From Dehalococcoidia bacterium (lineage in GTDB: Bacteria; Chloroflexota; Dehalococcoidia; GIF9; AB-539-J10), in assembly GCA_021157895.1 (NCBI GenBank), contig JAGGVQ010000007.1, forward strand, positions 1 through 56,468: DNA of 56,468 nt. The letters are read 5' to 3'. A program made the translations under genes and the position numbers. A model generated the notes under the pieces. The model was not told where the DNA came from. It saw only the letters and a list, made by a program, of their open reading frames with translations, and did no database searches. Below are positions 1 through 7,482 of the stretch, one piece after another. Numbering within the stretch: the stretch's first letter is position 1; each line of letters begins with the position of its first letter.

Positions 1-43
1 CTTGCGTGTGAAGCAAGCGCTCTAACCACTGAGCTAACCGCCC
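1..43 (-). tRNA. tRNA-Val (CAC), partial
   Basis: The reverse complement begins GGGCGGT-TA-GCTC and continues through a D arm to an anticodon stem CTTGC/GCAAG around the loop TTCACAC, giving anticodon CAC (valine, GTG codons). The 5' end of the tRNA is at 43; the variable loop, T arm and acceptor 3' strand lie beyond the left window edge. The acceptor pairing cannot be checked, but the D arm and anticodon arm are canonical. Confidence 0.9.
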
Positions 44-55
44 TGGAGCGTAGTT

Positions 56-84
56 ATTTTAGCGGCGAGGGATCTATTTGTAAA
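56..84 (-). promoter_or_regulatory. Promoter of tRNA-Val
   Basis: On the minus strand, TTTACA (79-84) and TAAAAT (56-61) are separated by exactly 17 nt. The expected transcription start is about 6 nt before the tRNA 5' end, which is normal for a tRNA gene. Confidence 0.55.
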
Positions 85-238
85 ACCGCAGGTCCTGCTG
101 AAGCCGTTGAGGAAGTATCTTTTGCTGTCAGTTATGATTTGTGTTCTTTGTCCTGTTGTGTGCCGGGAATTGGAAAGTCTGGTCTTTGCTTGAGAAAGAT
201 AGTGTTTGCTGACAAGGCACTTGTTGGGTCGTGAGGTT

Positions 239-268
239 TTGGGTTTTAGCTTTGTGATTGGCTATAAC
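239..268 (+). promoter_or_regulatory. Candidate promoter of the L25 gene
   Basis: TTGGGT (239-244), 18 nt, TATAAC (263-268). This would give a leader of about 45 nt ending in the Shine-Dalgarno sequence before the L25 start. The rest of the gap from 85 to 320 shows nothing else I recognise. Confidence 0.35.
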
Positions 269-320
269 AAGTCAAAGTGTGGTTTAATGTGTGTCGGAAT
301 TAATCTTGAAGGAGAAATAG

Positions 321-965
321 ATGGCTCAAGTGAATTTGAATGTTGCCAAGCGCGATGTTTTGGGGAAAAAGGTGAGATTTTTACGTCGCCAGGGGCAGAC
401 CCCGGTGCATATTTTCGGTCATGGGGTGAAGTCTATGGCGGCACAGTGTGATACTGAGCAGCTTCAGCACATATTGGCTGAGCGTGGGCGGACGAAGGTT
501 CTTGCGCTTAATGTGGAGGGGGAAAAACGATCGAGGCATGTTTTAGTAGGTGAAGTCCAGAAGGATTTCCTGAGAGGCATATTGCTTCATGTGGATTTTC
601 ACCAGGTCAGGAAGACAGAGATGGTGAAGGTGGAGGTCCCGATAGTTCTGGTTGGGGAAGCTCCAGCGTTGAAGTTTCAGGAAAATACCCTGATGCATGC
701 GATTAGGTCTCTGGAGGTTGAATGTCTTCCCGACGATATTCCTGGAGAGGTTGAGCTGGATATTAGCTCTCTCACGGATAGAGGACAGATGATTAGAGTC
801 AAGGAGATTAAGCTGGGAAAGAATATTACTGTTCTTGATGATCCTGAGCAGGTTATAATTGAAGTTGAATCTCCTGCCGTAGAGAAAGAGGTGGAAGAAG
901 TGATAGAGGAGGCGGAGGTGAAGGTGGTGGGAGAGGCGCCTGAAGTGACTGAGGAAGAAGCCTAG
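321..965 (+). CDS. rplY: 50S ribosomal protein L25 (CTC/TL5 type)
   Basis: Binds 5S rRNA in the large ribosomal subunit. The 214-aa length is that of the long CTC/TL5 form: an N-terminal L25 beta-barrel (about residues 1-95, VRFLRRQGQTPVHIFG, then LLHVDFHQV) followed by the TL5 C-terminal domain (about 100-190) and an acidic, Glu/Val-rich tail, as is usual in this family. The start follows a clear GAAGGAG. The longer overlapping ORF at 206 is in another frame and is not a gene. The gene stands alone, facing the end of the SbcC-like gene; a weak TCCC/GGGA hairpin followed by a T run (about 1041-1062) may end transcription. Confidence 0.95.
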   Translation: MAQVNLNVAKRDVLGKKVRFLRRQGQTPVHIFGHGVKSMAAQCDTEQLQHILAERGRTKVLALNVEGEKRSRHVLVGEVQKDFLRGILLHVDFHQVRKTEMVKVEVPIVLVGEAPALKFQENTLMHAIRSLEVECLPDDIPGEVELDISSLTDRGQMIRVKEIKLGKNITVLDDPEQVIIEVESPAVEKEVEEVIEEAEVKVVGEAPEVTEEEA

Positions 966-1063
966 AGATAACGCCAGATTTATCCTGGTTACTGCTAGGG
1001 GTCAGGTCATTTACCATGTTGTATGTTTCTTGTTGAGTCAGTCCCTGCGTGGGATGTATTTTT

Positions 1064-3367
1064 TTAGGAATACAGGTCTACCTCTTTGATTTGTTTCTGC
1101 TTGCCGTTGTATTCTACGCGGTATACTTGCAGATCGTCAGCGAAGTCTCGCACCCAACCATCGAGAGGGAAATCCGCGGTTTCTTTTACTGATAGTATGT
1201 ACTGGACATCATAGTTGGCAGCAAACTCCTTTACCAGGGAGACGAAGTGCTGCAGGTGGTTCTTGTCCAGGTTGTTGGCGGCTTCATCAATGATGACGGG
1301 CAACTGAAAGTATGTCGCCAGGGCAGTGAGTGTAGCCAGGCTGAAGAAGGACCTCTCGGCGCCGCAGGGATGGGTGATTTCCCTGTCTTTGTAGGTGGTC
1401 TTGCTGAGTCGCAGGCTCCCCTCACCGATCTCTATCCTGGAGTTGATCAGGCCTTCGGCAGCCAGTTTATCGTTGATCTCCATGATGATTTCCTGCATTC
1501 CCTGTACCAGCTCTTGTTCCTCGAAGGCGTTGTCCAGGATGGCATCGAGGGTTTTGTCCATGCCGTCTGCCACGGCAGGCACATGTGTTAGATCGACGTG
1601 CTCGGCATCATTCCGTTCCCACCTGCCCCTTTCCTGCCGTGTCAATTCCATCCATATATTTCTGTAGAGTGGTATGGCTTTTTCCATGTCTGTGAGCTGC
1701 TGCAACAGGAGATTAACTTCGTGAGTAGTGAACCTGCTTGCTTGTATGTTCAGGGGTCTTACCCTGTCGTTGATCTCCTTCAGGAAAACTGCATTCTTGC
1801 GAGATGCAATTTGTGCTATGTCAGACAGGAATGGCTTCACATCCTCCTCGGATTCGAGTTTGAGTATCTCGATATGCTCGTGGGTCAACAGTGTCAGCTT
1901 GGAGGACAGGGTATTGGTGAAATTAGATATTTTTTCTTGCTCTTCCCTCTCCCTATTCATCAGGAAAGCCTGGTATCTGCTGAGCTTGCTCAGCCTCTCG
2001 ATGAATTCACCGGAAAAGAAATTTTCTGCCCTGTTTTTGTCGTCCGCCATGCGCGCGATATTAGCTATTTTTTTACTCAGTGCCTGGACGTACTGTCTTT
2101 TGTCCTCTTCAGGTGCGTCGGGAATAGGTTCTGCGCTTAACCTGGTGAAAGCAGGGTCTTTGTCCATCATCTGTAGCGGAATGAGTGCGTGTACGGAGTT
2201 ATCAATTTTGACCAGGTCAACCCTTATCCTGGGAGCGTCCGTAGTGCTAATTTTTCTGGTTAATAGCTGTAATACTTTCTCCTTATCGCCCTTGATCCTG
2301 GCGGGGTTTTCATTAAAGTCAATCTTCTCCAGTTGTGCCAGGGCCATGGCGTTGGCATAGCGAGCCTGAGCCTCCTTGATTTCGCGGTACATGTTCTTTA
2401 CATAATTATCAAGTTTGGTATCATGAAAGCTTTCTGGTTCTGGTGGCATGGGGTTGCCTCTCCTTACCTGTCTCAGTACCGACTCGAGCGTGGCCAGGTG
2501 TTTCCTGTCTGCTCGTATCTCCTTTATTTGCTCAAAGTGCTGCTTGATCTTTTCCCCTTTCTGGAGCGAGGCCTCTATGTCTTCTCCTACCGCAGCTTGC
2601 CGTTTCATGCTCTCCAGCCATGTTTTTAGCTCACCTCTCTCCAGGCTATCGATGTGTCTCTTTAGTCTTTCGGCGACGTCGTTTATCCTGTCACATGTCT
2701 TGCCCGGTTCATATGAGGCGAAGTTGCCCACGTCGATGGATAGTTCTTCTAACTTTGATTTCAGGTCACCGACGAAGGACTCATAGTCCTTTTCTATGGT
2801 GGAGACCCTTGTTTGGGCTTCCTCCCGTAACCGTTCGGTGCGCTCTTTGAAATCCTTGGCCAGCACCTTGGCGTTTCCTGTCTCCTTGAATAACTCCCGG
2901 ATGACGGCATCAATATTTTTCTCATTCAGGTGTTTGAACCCCATGGCGCTATCGGGGGCGAACAGGGCATCGAGCAATCCTGCCTTTAGCTCCCTGGAGA
3001 TGGTACTGTTGAAATCAATTTCCCTGGGGCCGGTAGCTTCTGTTTGCAGCAGCTTGTTGGCATCCTTGTGCTGGTCTACTTCACGGCGGATTTCGAAGTG
3101 TTTTCCCTCGTGCTCAAACTCAACGGATATTTTGCCAACCCCTTCGGCTGGAGCTATCTCTCTTGTTGTGACCAGCTTGAGTTCATCATATCCCGGATTT
3201 TTTCTTGGCCTGATAACCTTGCTGAGGAAAGCGTATCTCAGAGCGTGGATGATGTTGGATTTTCCTGCTTTGTTCTCACCGTAAATCACCACGGTTTTGC
3301 CCTCGGGAAAGGCCATGGAACCTTCCATCTCCATGGCATGTTCGAAACTTACTCTGGTTAATTTCAT
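1064..3367 (-). CDS. Rad50/SbcC-like ATPase without zinc hook
   Basis: An SMC/Rad50-like ABC ATPase expected to work with the phosphoesterase encoded 6 nt upstream, in DNA end or hairpin processing. Walker A GENKAGKS is at residues 30-37. Charged, helical coiled-coil-like sequence fills about 150-640. Near the C terminus the signature region reads HPCGAERSFFSLA, where SbcC/Rad50 usually has an SGGE-type motif, and is followed by Walker B LPVIIDEAANNLD. At 767 aa it is shorter than typical SbcC (about 1000 aa), and I find no CxxC zinc hook. The fold and partner are well supported. The exact role (housekeeping repair or defence) is inference. Confidence 0.8.
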   Translation of the reverse strand: MKLTRVSFEHAMEMEGSMAFPEGKTVVIYGENKAGKSNIIHALRYAFLSKVIRPRKNPGYDELKLVTTREIAPAEGVGKISVEFEHEGKHFEIRREVDQHKDANKLLQTEATGPREIDFNSTISRELKAGLLDALFAPDSAMGFKHLNEKNIDAVIRELFKETGNAKVLAKDFKERTERLREEAQTRVSTIEKDYESFVGDLKSKLEELSIDVGNFASYEPGKTCDRINDVAERLKRHIDSLERGELKTWLESMKRQAAVGEDIEASLQKGEKIKQHFEQIKEIRADRKHLATLESVLRQVRRGNPMPPEPESFHDTKLDNYVKNMYREIKEAQARYANAMALAQLEKIDFNENPARIKGDKEKVLQLLTRKISTTDAPRIRVDLVKIDNSVHALIPLQMMDKDPAFTRLSAEPIPDAPEEDKRQYVQALSKKIANIARMADDKNRAENFFSGEFIERLSKLSRYQAFLMNREREEQEKISNFTNTLSSKLTLLTHEHIEILKLESEEDVKPFLSDIAQIASRKNAVFLKEINDRVRPLNIQASRFTTHEVNLLLQQLTDMEKAIPLYRNIWMELTRQERGRWERNDAEHVDLTHVPAVADGMDKTLDAILDNAFEEQELVQGMQEIIMEINDKLAAEGLINSRIEIGEGSLRLSKTTYKDREITHPCGAERSFFSLATLTALATYFQLPVIIDEAANNLDKNHLQHFVSLVKEFAANYDVQYILSVKETADFPLDGWVRDFADDLQVYRVEYNGKQKQIKEVDLYS

Positions 3368-3373
3368 CCTGCT

Positions 3374-4648
3374 TTATCTCTTCTTCCACAGTGGTTCGAC
3401 TTTCTGGAGAAAGCCAGGAAGATTTTCTTGTGATACTCCATAGTCAGTGGCGGATAATTCCAGGAGTCTCTGGAAGAGGTACCTGCTGAGGTTACTGTCC
3501 GGTCTCTTAGATAGATTGCTGGCAGTGAAGATTTCATCAAATACTTTTTGTGCCACTTCTCTATCTGGCCAGGGCATGGAGGACAACACCTTGGCTTGCA
3601 GATCAGACAGGCTGATGATCTTATCCATTCCCTTCAGTTCTGCTGGCTTCCTGGTATCTTTCTTCGCCCTGACATCTATATCCATGGTGTTTATTTCGAG
3701 ATATTTATTAGCTTCCCTTGCCACAGTATCTTTGAAGCTCACTCCTTCAGCTGAAATCCAGACCCAGATGTTGTTTCTGTCCTCCCGTTCCATGAGCCTG
3801 GAGTAGATCTCGTCGACGCCACTGATGACATCAGCAGGGGTATCGCCTTTGATCTCCATCCGCACTATGCTTTGTATCGGCGTGTATCTACGGAAGGAGA
3901 GTTCACCATTCAGCATCACGTAGCCGAAAGGGGAATTTCTGACCTCGGGCTGTAAATCGCCGGGCCACTGGTATTTTACGGTGAAGTTGTTTTTCAACTG
4001 GCGTGATGGGATTAACGCAGGCAGGCTATAGAGGTTGTCTATGTCCAATGGGCCGTGAGCATAATGGTGCATGTGCCCGTTGAGTACCATGACGAATCTT
4101 TGCCCCAGCTTCTGGAATATCTCCTGCTCCAATCCTGGTATGCCCCGGGGTATAGTCTCGTGCATGATGAGGATTTCTCCCTCTCCGGGGAGTTCCTCGT
4201 CAGGGATTCGATAATTACCCTGGCGGTAGCGGGTTTCCAGGAAATATACCTGGCGACCGCAGATTTCCCGTGCTTCATCTCGCACAAACTGGAATCCATC
4301 CCCGAGGAAGTCCTGGAGTTCCTTTAGCACCGAGGCAGAGTCATGATTTCCTCTCAATGCGTATATTCCGTATTTGGTGGATGACATCAGTCGTTTTATC
4401 TCGCTGCGGATCTCAGGCCAGTACTTGGCGGCCTCTGAATCTGCTATCAGTTCTCCGCCCTTTTCCCGCTCGTCAAACATGTCGCCGGCAAGGATGATTG
4501 CCTGGGGCTCCTCTGCTATGATTTGGCTGATAACCCTGTTGAAGTTTTGCAGCGATAGCTCACCGCGCGGTGAGCGCGTGTTTTCATCCTTGTAGCGTTC
4601 AGCCTGTATTAGAAGGTGGGCGTCGCTGAGAATGGCTATCTTGCACAT
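3374..4648 (-). CDS. Mre11/SbcD-like metallophosphoesterase
   Basis: A calcineurin-like nuclease of the Mre11/SbcD family. All metal-binding motifs are visible: SDAH (D9, H11), GDMFD (D56), GNHD (N101, H102, D103), MHE (H163) and GHMH (H192, H194). A further roughly 220 residues probably carry the capping domain and the helical region that binds the ATPase. It is the first gene of a two-gene unit with the hookless ATPase (6 nt apart). A perfect palindrome CTCACCGCGCGGTGAG lies inside the coding region at about 4560. The pairing makes a nuclease-ATPase complex likely; the substrate is unknown. Confidence 0.85.
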   Translation of the reverse strand: MCKIAILSDAHLLIQAERYKDENTRSPRGELSLQNFNRVISQIIAEEPQAIILAGDMFDEREKGGELIADSEAAKYWPEIRSEIKRLMSSTKYGIYALRGNHDSASVLKELQDFLGDGFQFVRDEAREICGRQVYFLETRYRQGNYRIPDEELPGEGEILIMHETIPRGIPGLEQEIFQKLGQRFVMVLNGHMHHYAHGPLDIDNLYSLPALIPSRQLKNNFTVKYQWPGDLQPEVRNSPFGYVMLNGELSFRRYTPIQSIVRMEIKGDTPADVISGVDEIYSRLMEREDRNNIWVWISAEGVSFKDTVAREANKYLEINTMDIDVRAKKDTRKPAELKGMDKIISLSDLQAKVLSSMPWPDREVAQKVFDEIFTASNLSKRPDSNLSRYLFQRLLELSATDYGVSQENLPGFLQKVEPLWKKR

Positions 4649-4679
4649 GGACTGTTTTATGCACCTGTTTACTATTGGT

Positions 4680-4883
4680 TCAGTATATCATACGGCAATC
4701 GGGGATTACGTTGGATTGTGGTCGGCAGTTTTTCCAGCAGCACAAAAACTTGGCATAGCAGTAAAGACAGGCATGCTGGCAGCCTACATACTGGTTTATA
4801 GCGTATTTTATGCCAGGTATTTTTGTAGGCGTGAATATCTGTTTTGCCGTGATGTTGTAAATGTTGGGTGTTTGTTGCTGCAA
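4680..4883 (-). pseudogene. Truncated SPL-family radical SAM protein
   Basis: The 67-aa reading frame matches the start of spore-photolyase-like radical SAM proteins: IPGIKYAINQYVGCQHACLYCYAKF, with the cluster motif C-x3-C-x2-C. Sequence resembling the family stops right after YCYAKF, and the frame closes 31 nt before the phosphoesterase gene. The TIM-barrel core (over 200 residues) is therefore missing and this cannot be an active enzyme. It starts at TTG without a good Shine-Dalgarno sequence. Most likely it is a deletion remnant lying between the ClpP-like gene and the SbcD/SbcC-like pair. Confidence 0.7.
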
Positions 4884-4925
4884 TGTCTTGGTAAGTTCAG
4901 CGCAATTGCTTATGTAAGGCAGGTG

Positions 4926-5492
4926 TCATGTTTTAGGTTGTTGCTGTGCCTGTATGGAGATGATCTCGCTGCCTGCCTCAAATAGCTGCGACTTGATTTC
5001 GTGTACTAGCCCCCAGGACTGAGCCTCCTCGGGGTTCAGGGTTGTTCTTTCCAGCATTGCTGTTGTTACCTCGTCTACAGTCTTTCCTGTGTTTACTGCG
5101 ATTACCTTGGCGATATTCTCAATGTCAATCCTGAGTCCCTTTAACCTTTCTTCCAGTTGTTTTTCCTCCAGGCTTTGATTTGTGGGGAACTGCGCATTGA
5201 CGCCGTGGAGCAAGAATCTCGCCTGGGGCACAGATAGCCTTTTGGAGCCGGCACAATACAGGACAATTCCGATGGAGTCTACGCTGCCAAAATTATGTGT
5301 GGTGATGTTTGCTGGCAATCCCCTGAGGTAGTTGTATGTGCTTAAGCCGTGAATTACAGATCCACCAGGGGAGGATATGAGTATGGTGAAATCCCTCACC
5401 CCCTGTTTCATTTTCTGGTCGATAGCATTCATCAGGGCGTTAGCAGTGGCGTCTATGACGGGAGCAAAGAACTTAATTACTACTGGTTTCAT
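4926..5492 (-). CDS. ClpP-like serine protease
   Basis: A 188-aa protein of the ClpP/crotonase fold. LISSPGGSVIHGL is the oxyanion-loop region, the serine nucleophile is probably S73 in GSVDSIG, and the catalytic histidine is probably H96 in ARFLLHG. At the place of the third residue (ClpP: RDRFLSAEEA) it reads ERTTLNPEEA, so the canonical Asp is not there. This sets it apart from housekeeping ClpP. No ClpX or ClpA is nearby. It could be an ATP-independent ClpP-like protease or a scaffold-type paralog. Gene and superfamily are certain, activity is not. Confidence 0.8.
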   Translation of the reverse strand: MKPVVIKFFAPVIDATANALMNAIDQKMKQGVRDFTILISSPGGSVIHGLSTYNYLRGLPANITTHNFGSVDSIGIVLYCAGSKRLSVPQARFLLHGVNAQFPTNQSLEEKQLEERLKGLRIDIENIAKVIAVNTGKTVDEVTTAMLERTTLNPEEAQSWGLVHEIKSQLFEAGSEIISIQAQQQPKT

Positions 5493-5502
5493 ATTTTACT
5501 TT

Positions 5503-5531
5503 ATCCTATCACATGTGGTGAAGTTCGGTAA
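5503..5531 (-). promoter_or_regulatory. Candidate promoter of the ClpP-like gene
   Basis: On the minus strand, TTACCG (5526-5531), 17 nt, TAGGAT (5503-5508). The -10 box ends 10 nt before the ATG and no Shine-Dalgarno sequence lies between, so the transcript would be leaderless or nearly so. Confidence 0.35.
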
Positions 5532-5609
5532 CAGGTTGAGCCATAGCGAAGCAGCCTGCCGTTTCCCTGCTCATGCAAAACAAATTGTAGTGCAGGGACA
5601 GGGCTAGAA

Positions 5610-6443
5610 CTAAATGTTTTCCCCGAGCTCTTCTAGTTGCTGGTAGGAAAAGACAGGACCATCCAGACAGACGTATTTTTCACCAATGTTACAGTGGCCA
5701 CATTTCCCCAAGCCGCATTCCATCCTTCTTTCCATAGTGGTGATAATTCTGTCTTTCTTAAACCCCAACTTCAGTAAGTCCAGGATTATAAAATGTATCA
5801 TTATAGGAGGGCCACAGACAAAGGCTGTCGTATTTTCAATGTTCATATTGATTTTGGGCAAGAGCGATCCTACTACCCCTATATTGTTTTGCCAGCCATT
5901 ATCAGGGGCAGTGTCAACTGTAAGTAGAACTTCACTGTTTTTGAGCTCTGCCCATCTGCTAATATCGTCCCGGAAGCAGAGCAGGGCAGGATATCTGGCA
6001 CCATAGAGTATGCTTATTTTGCCAAATTTGTTTCTCTCGGAGAACATCTGGTTGATCAGGGAGCGAAGGGGGGCGAGCCCAATCCCTCCAGCTACAAAGA
6101 GGATATCGTTACTTTTCACTTCATCAAATGGAAACCCATTCCCGTAAGGGCCCCTGAACCCGATGATGTCTCCTTCCCGTTTAAGGTGCAGGGCCTGGGT
6201 AACCTTGCCTACTCCAGCTACGCTTAATTCAAAGTAGCCTTTATTTACAGGAGAGGAAGTAATAGAGATAGGAGCCTCTCCTGCTCCAAACACTGTTACC
6301 TCGCCGAACTGTCCCGGGCGATAATTAAAGGATTCTCTTTCCACTGGGTCTTTAAATGTTAGAGTGAAGGTCTTTACGCCTTCAGCTTCGTTTCTGATCT
6401 TTTCTATAGTTACTAGATGAGGAGCATAGATGTTCTCTGTCAT
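5610..6443 (-). CDS. FAD/NAD-binding oxidoreductase, sulfhydrogenase gamma/AsrB type
   Basis: The diaphorase subunit of the formate dehydrogenase complex. A ferredoxin-reductase FAD domain comes first (RPGQFGEV, then PISITSSP), then an NAD-binding domain (VAGGIGLAPLRSL; FVCGPPIMI) and a C-terminal [2Fe-2S] site, CGLGKCGHCNIGEKYVC. The layout and 277-aa length match HydG of archaeal sulfhydrogenase and AsrB of anaerobic sulfite reductase. It overlaps the upstream gene by 4 nt (ATGA). It probably passes electrons between FdhA's iron-sulfur clusters and NAD(P). The cofactor choice cannot be read from sequence. Confidence 0.85.
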   Translation of the reverse strand: MTENIYAPHLVTIEKIRNEAEGVKTFTLTFKDPVERESFNYRPGQFGEVTVFGAGEAPISITSSPVNKGYFELSVAGVGKVTQALHLKREGDIIGFRGPYGNGFPFDEVKSNDILFVAGGIGLAPLRSLINQMFSERNKFGKISILYGARYPALLCFRDDISRWAELKNSEVLLTVDTAPDNGWQNNIGVVGSLLPKINMNIENTTAFVCGPPIMIHFIILDLLKLGFKKDRIITTMERRMECGLGKCGHCNIGEKYVCLDGPVFSYQQLEELGENI

Positions 6444-7477
6444 TTCTGCCTCCCTAAGATTCCCAAGATATGAGTAATATTAATCTCACTGGGACAAACT
6501 TCTGTGCATCTTCCACAGCCTGTGCATCCTATTGCCCCATTATGTCTGGCTGGGACGTAGGAAAACTTGTCGTATATTCTCTGGCGCAATCTCTCTGCCT
6601 GAGTCTTTCGGGTGTTTTCAGCTGCCATCTGGGTATATCCGCCGAGCTGGCAGCTATCCCAGTATCTTACTCTCGTAGAATTTTGCTCGTGTTCATCGGC
6701 TATATCCTCAATATTGAAGCAGTAACATGTGGGGCAGATGAAATTACAACCCCCGCAAAGGATGCAGTTTTTTGACTCTTCAGCCCAAAGGGGATCGTCC
6801 CATGCTTTAGTCAATGCTGCTTTCACCCTGTCCTGATCCACAGAGTACAGGAAGGCCTGCTTACACTGTTTTTCTATTTCATTGGATTTATTTTTCTCCT
6901 CATCTGAGGCAGTGGCAAAGAGGTTGGCTCTTCTTTCTATCAATTCCTCACCCGCCTTGCTACCAATTTCCACCAGAAATTGGTTACCTAGATTGGTAAA
7001 GAGGAGGTCAAAAGCATTTGAATTAGTGGCGAAAGGGCCTGTTCCCATGGAGCTACAGAAGCCTGCCTCGCAGGGCTCATTGCAATTCAGCCCCATAAGG
7101 ATAGTATTTTCTCGCCGCGCGTGATAATAGCTATCAACATAGCGGGATAAAAAGACACTATCTAGTGTTTTGATCCCGTAGAGGTCACAAGGCCTGATTC
7201 CCCAGATGACTCGCTTGTCTTTGTTTATGTGAGCTTTGATTGTTGCCTTTCCCTCCTTGGTGGCAAAGGTGAACATCTCCTCCTGTTGTGGGAAAAAGTA
7301 TTCTTTGGGAGGGACTAAAGGTCTGCCGGCGAAATCAATCTCTGGCCTGGCATGAGCCATGCTGCTAAATGATAAGTTTCCATTGTTGTAGCTGGGCACG
7401 GTAACCTCAAAGTCGGGCATTAACTTCTCCAGGAATTCAACAAGTTTTGTTTTATCCAGTATCTTCATTTCGCTCAT
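6440..7477 (-). CDS. 4Fe-4S dicluster electron-transfer subunit, HydB/AsrA type
   Basis: A 345-aa iron-sulfur protein related to the beta subunit of sulfhydrogenase and to AsrA. An N-terminal domain of about 220 residues contains GIRPCDLYGI and conserved cysteines. Two C-terminal ferredoxin motifs follow: CILCGGCNFICPTCYC and CTGCGRCTEVCPSEI. It forms the electron wire between the catalytic FdhA (5 nt upstream) and the flavin subunit (4-nt overlap downstream). The start has a purine-rich Shine-Dalgarno sequence (GAGAGAGGG). The neighbours make a role in formate dehydrogenase, not hydrogenase or sulfite reductase, the best reading. Confidence 0.85.
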   Translation of the reverse strand: MSEMKILDKTKLVEFLEKLMPDFEVTVPSYNNGNLSFSSMAHARPEIDFAGRPLVPPKEYFFPQQEEMFTFATKEGKATIKAHINKDKRVIWGIRPCDLYGIKTLDSVFLSRYVDSYYHARRENTILMGLNCNEPCEAGFCSSMGTGPFATNSNAFDLLFTNLGNQFLVEIGSKAGEELIERRANLFATASDEEKNKSNEIEKQCKQAFLYSVDQDRVKAALTKAWDDPLWAEESKNCILCGGCNFICPTCYCFNIEDIADEHEQNSTRVRYWDSCQLGGYTQMAAENTRKTQAERLRQRIYDKFSYVPARHNGAIGCTGCGRCTEVCPSEINITHILGILGRQK

Positions 7478-7482
7478 GGTTT

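Noticed and set aside
206-451. 81-aa ORF ahead of and into rplY
   Set aside because: Overlaps L25 in another frame, no ribosome site, crosses the likely promoter.
5610-7477. Anaerobic sulfite reductase or sulfhydrogenase
   Set aside because: No AsrC or NiFe subunit is present; the genes are coupled to fdhA.
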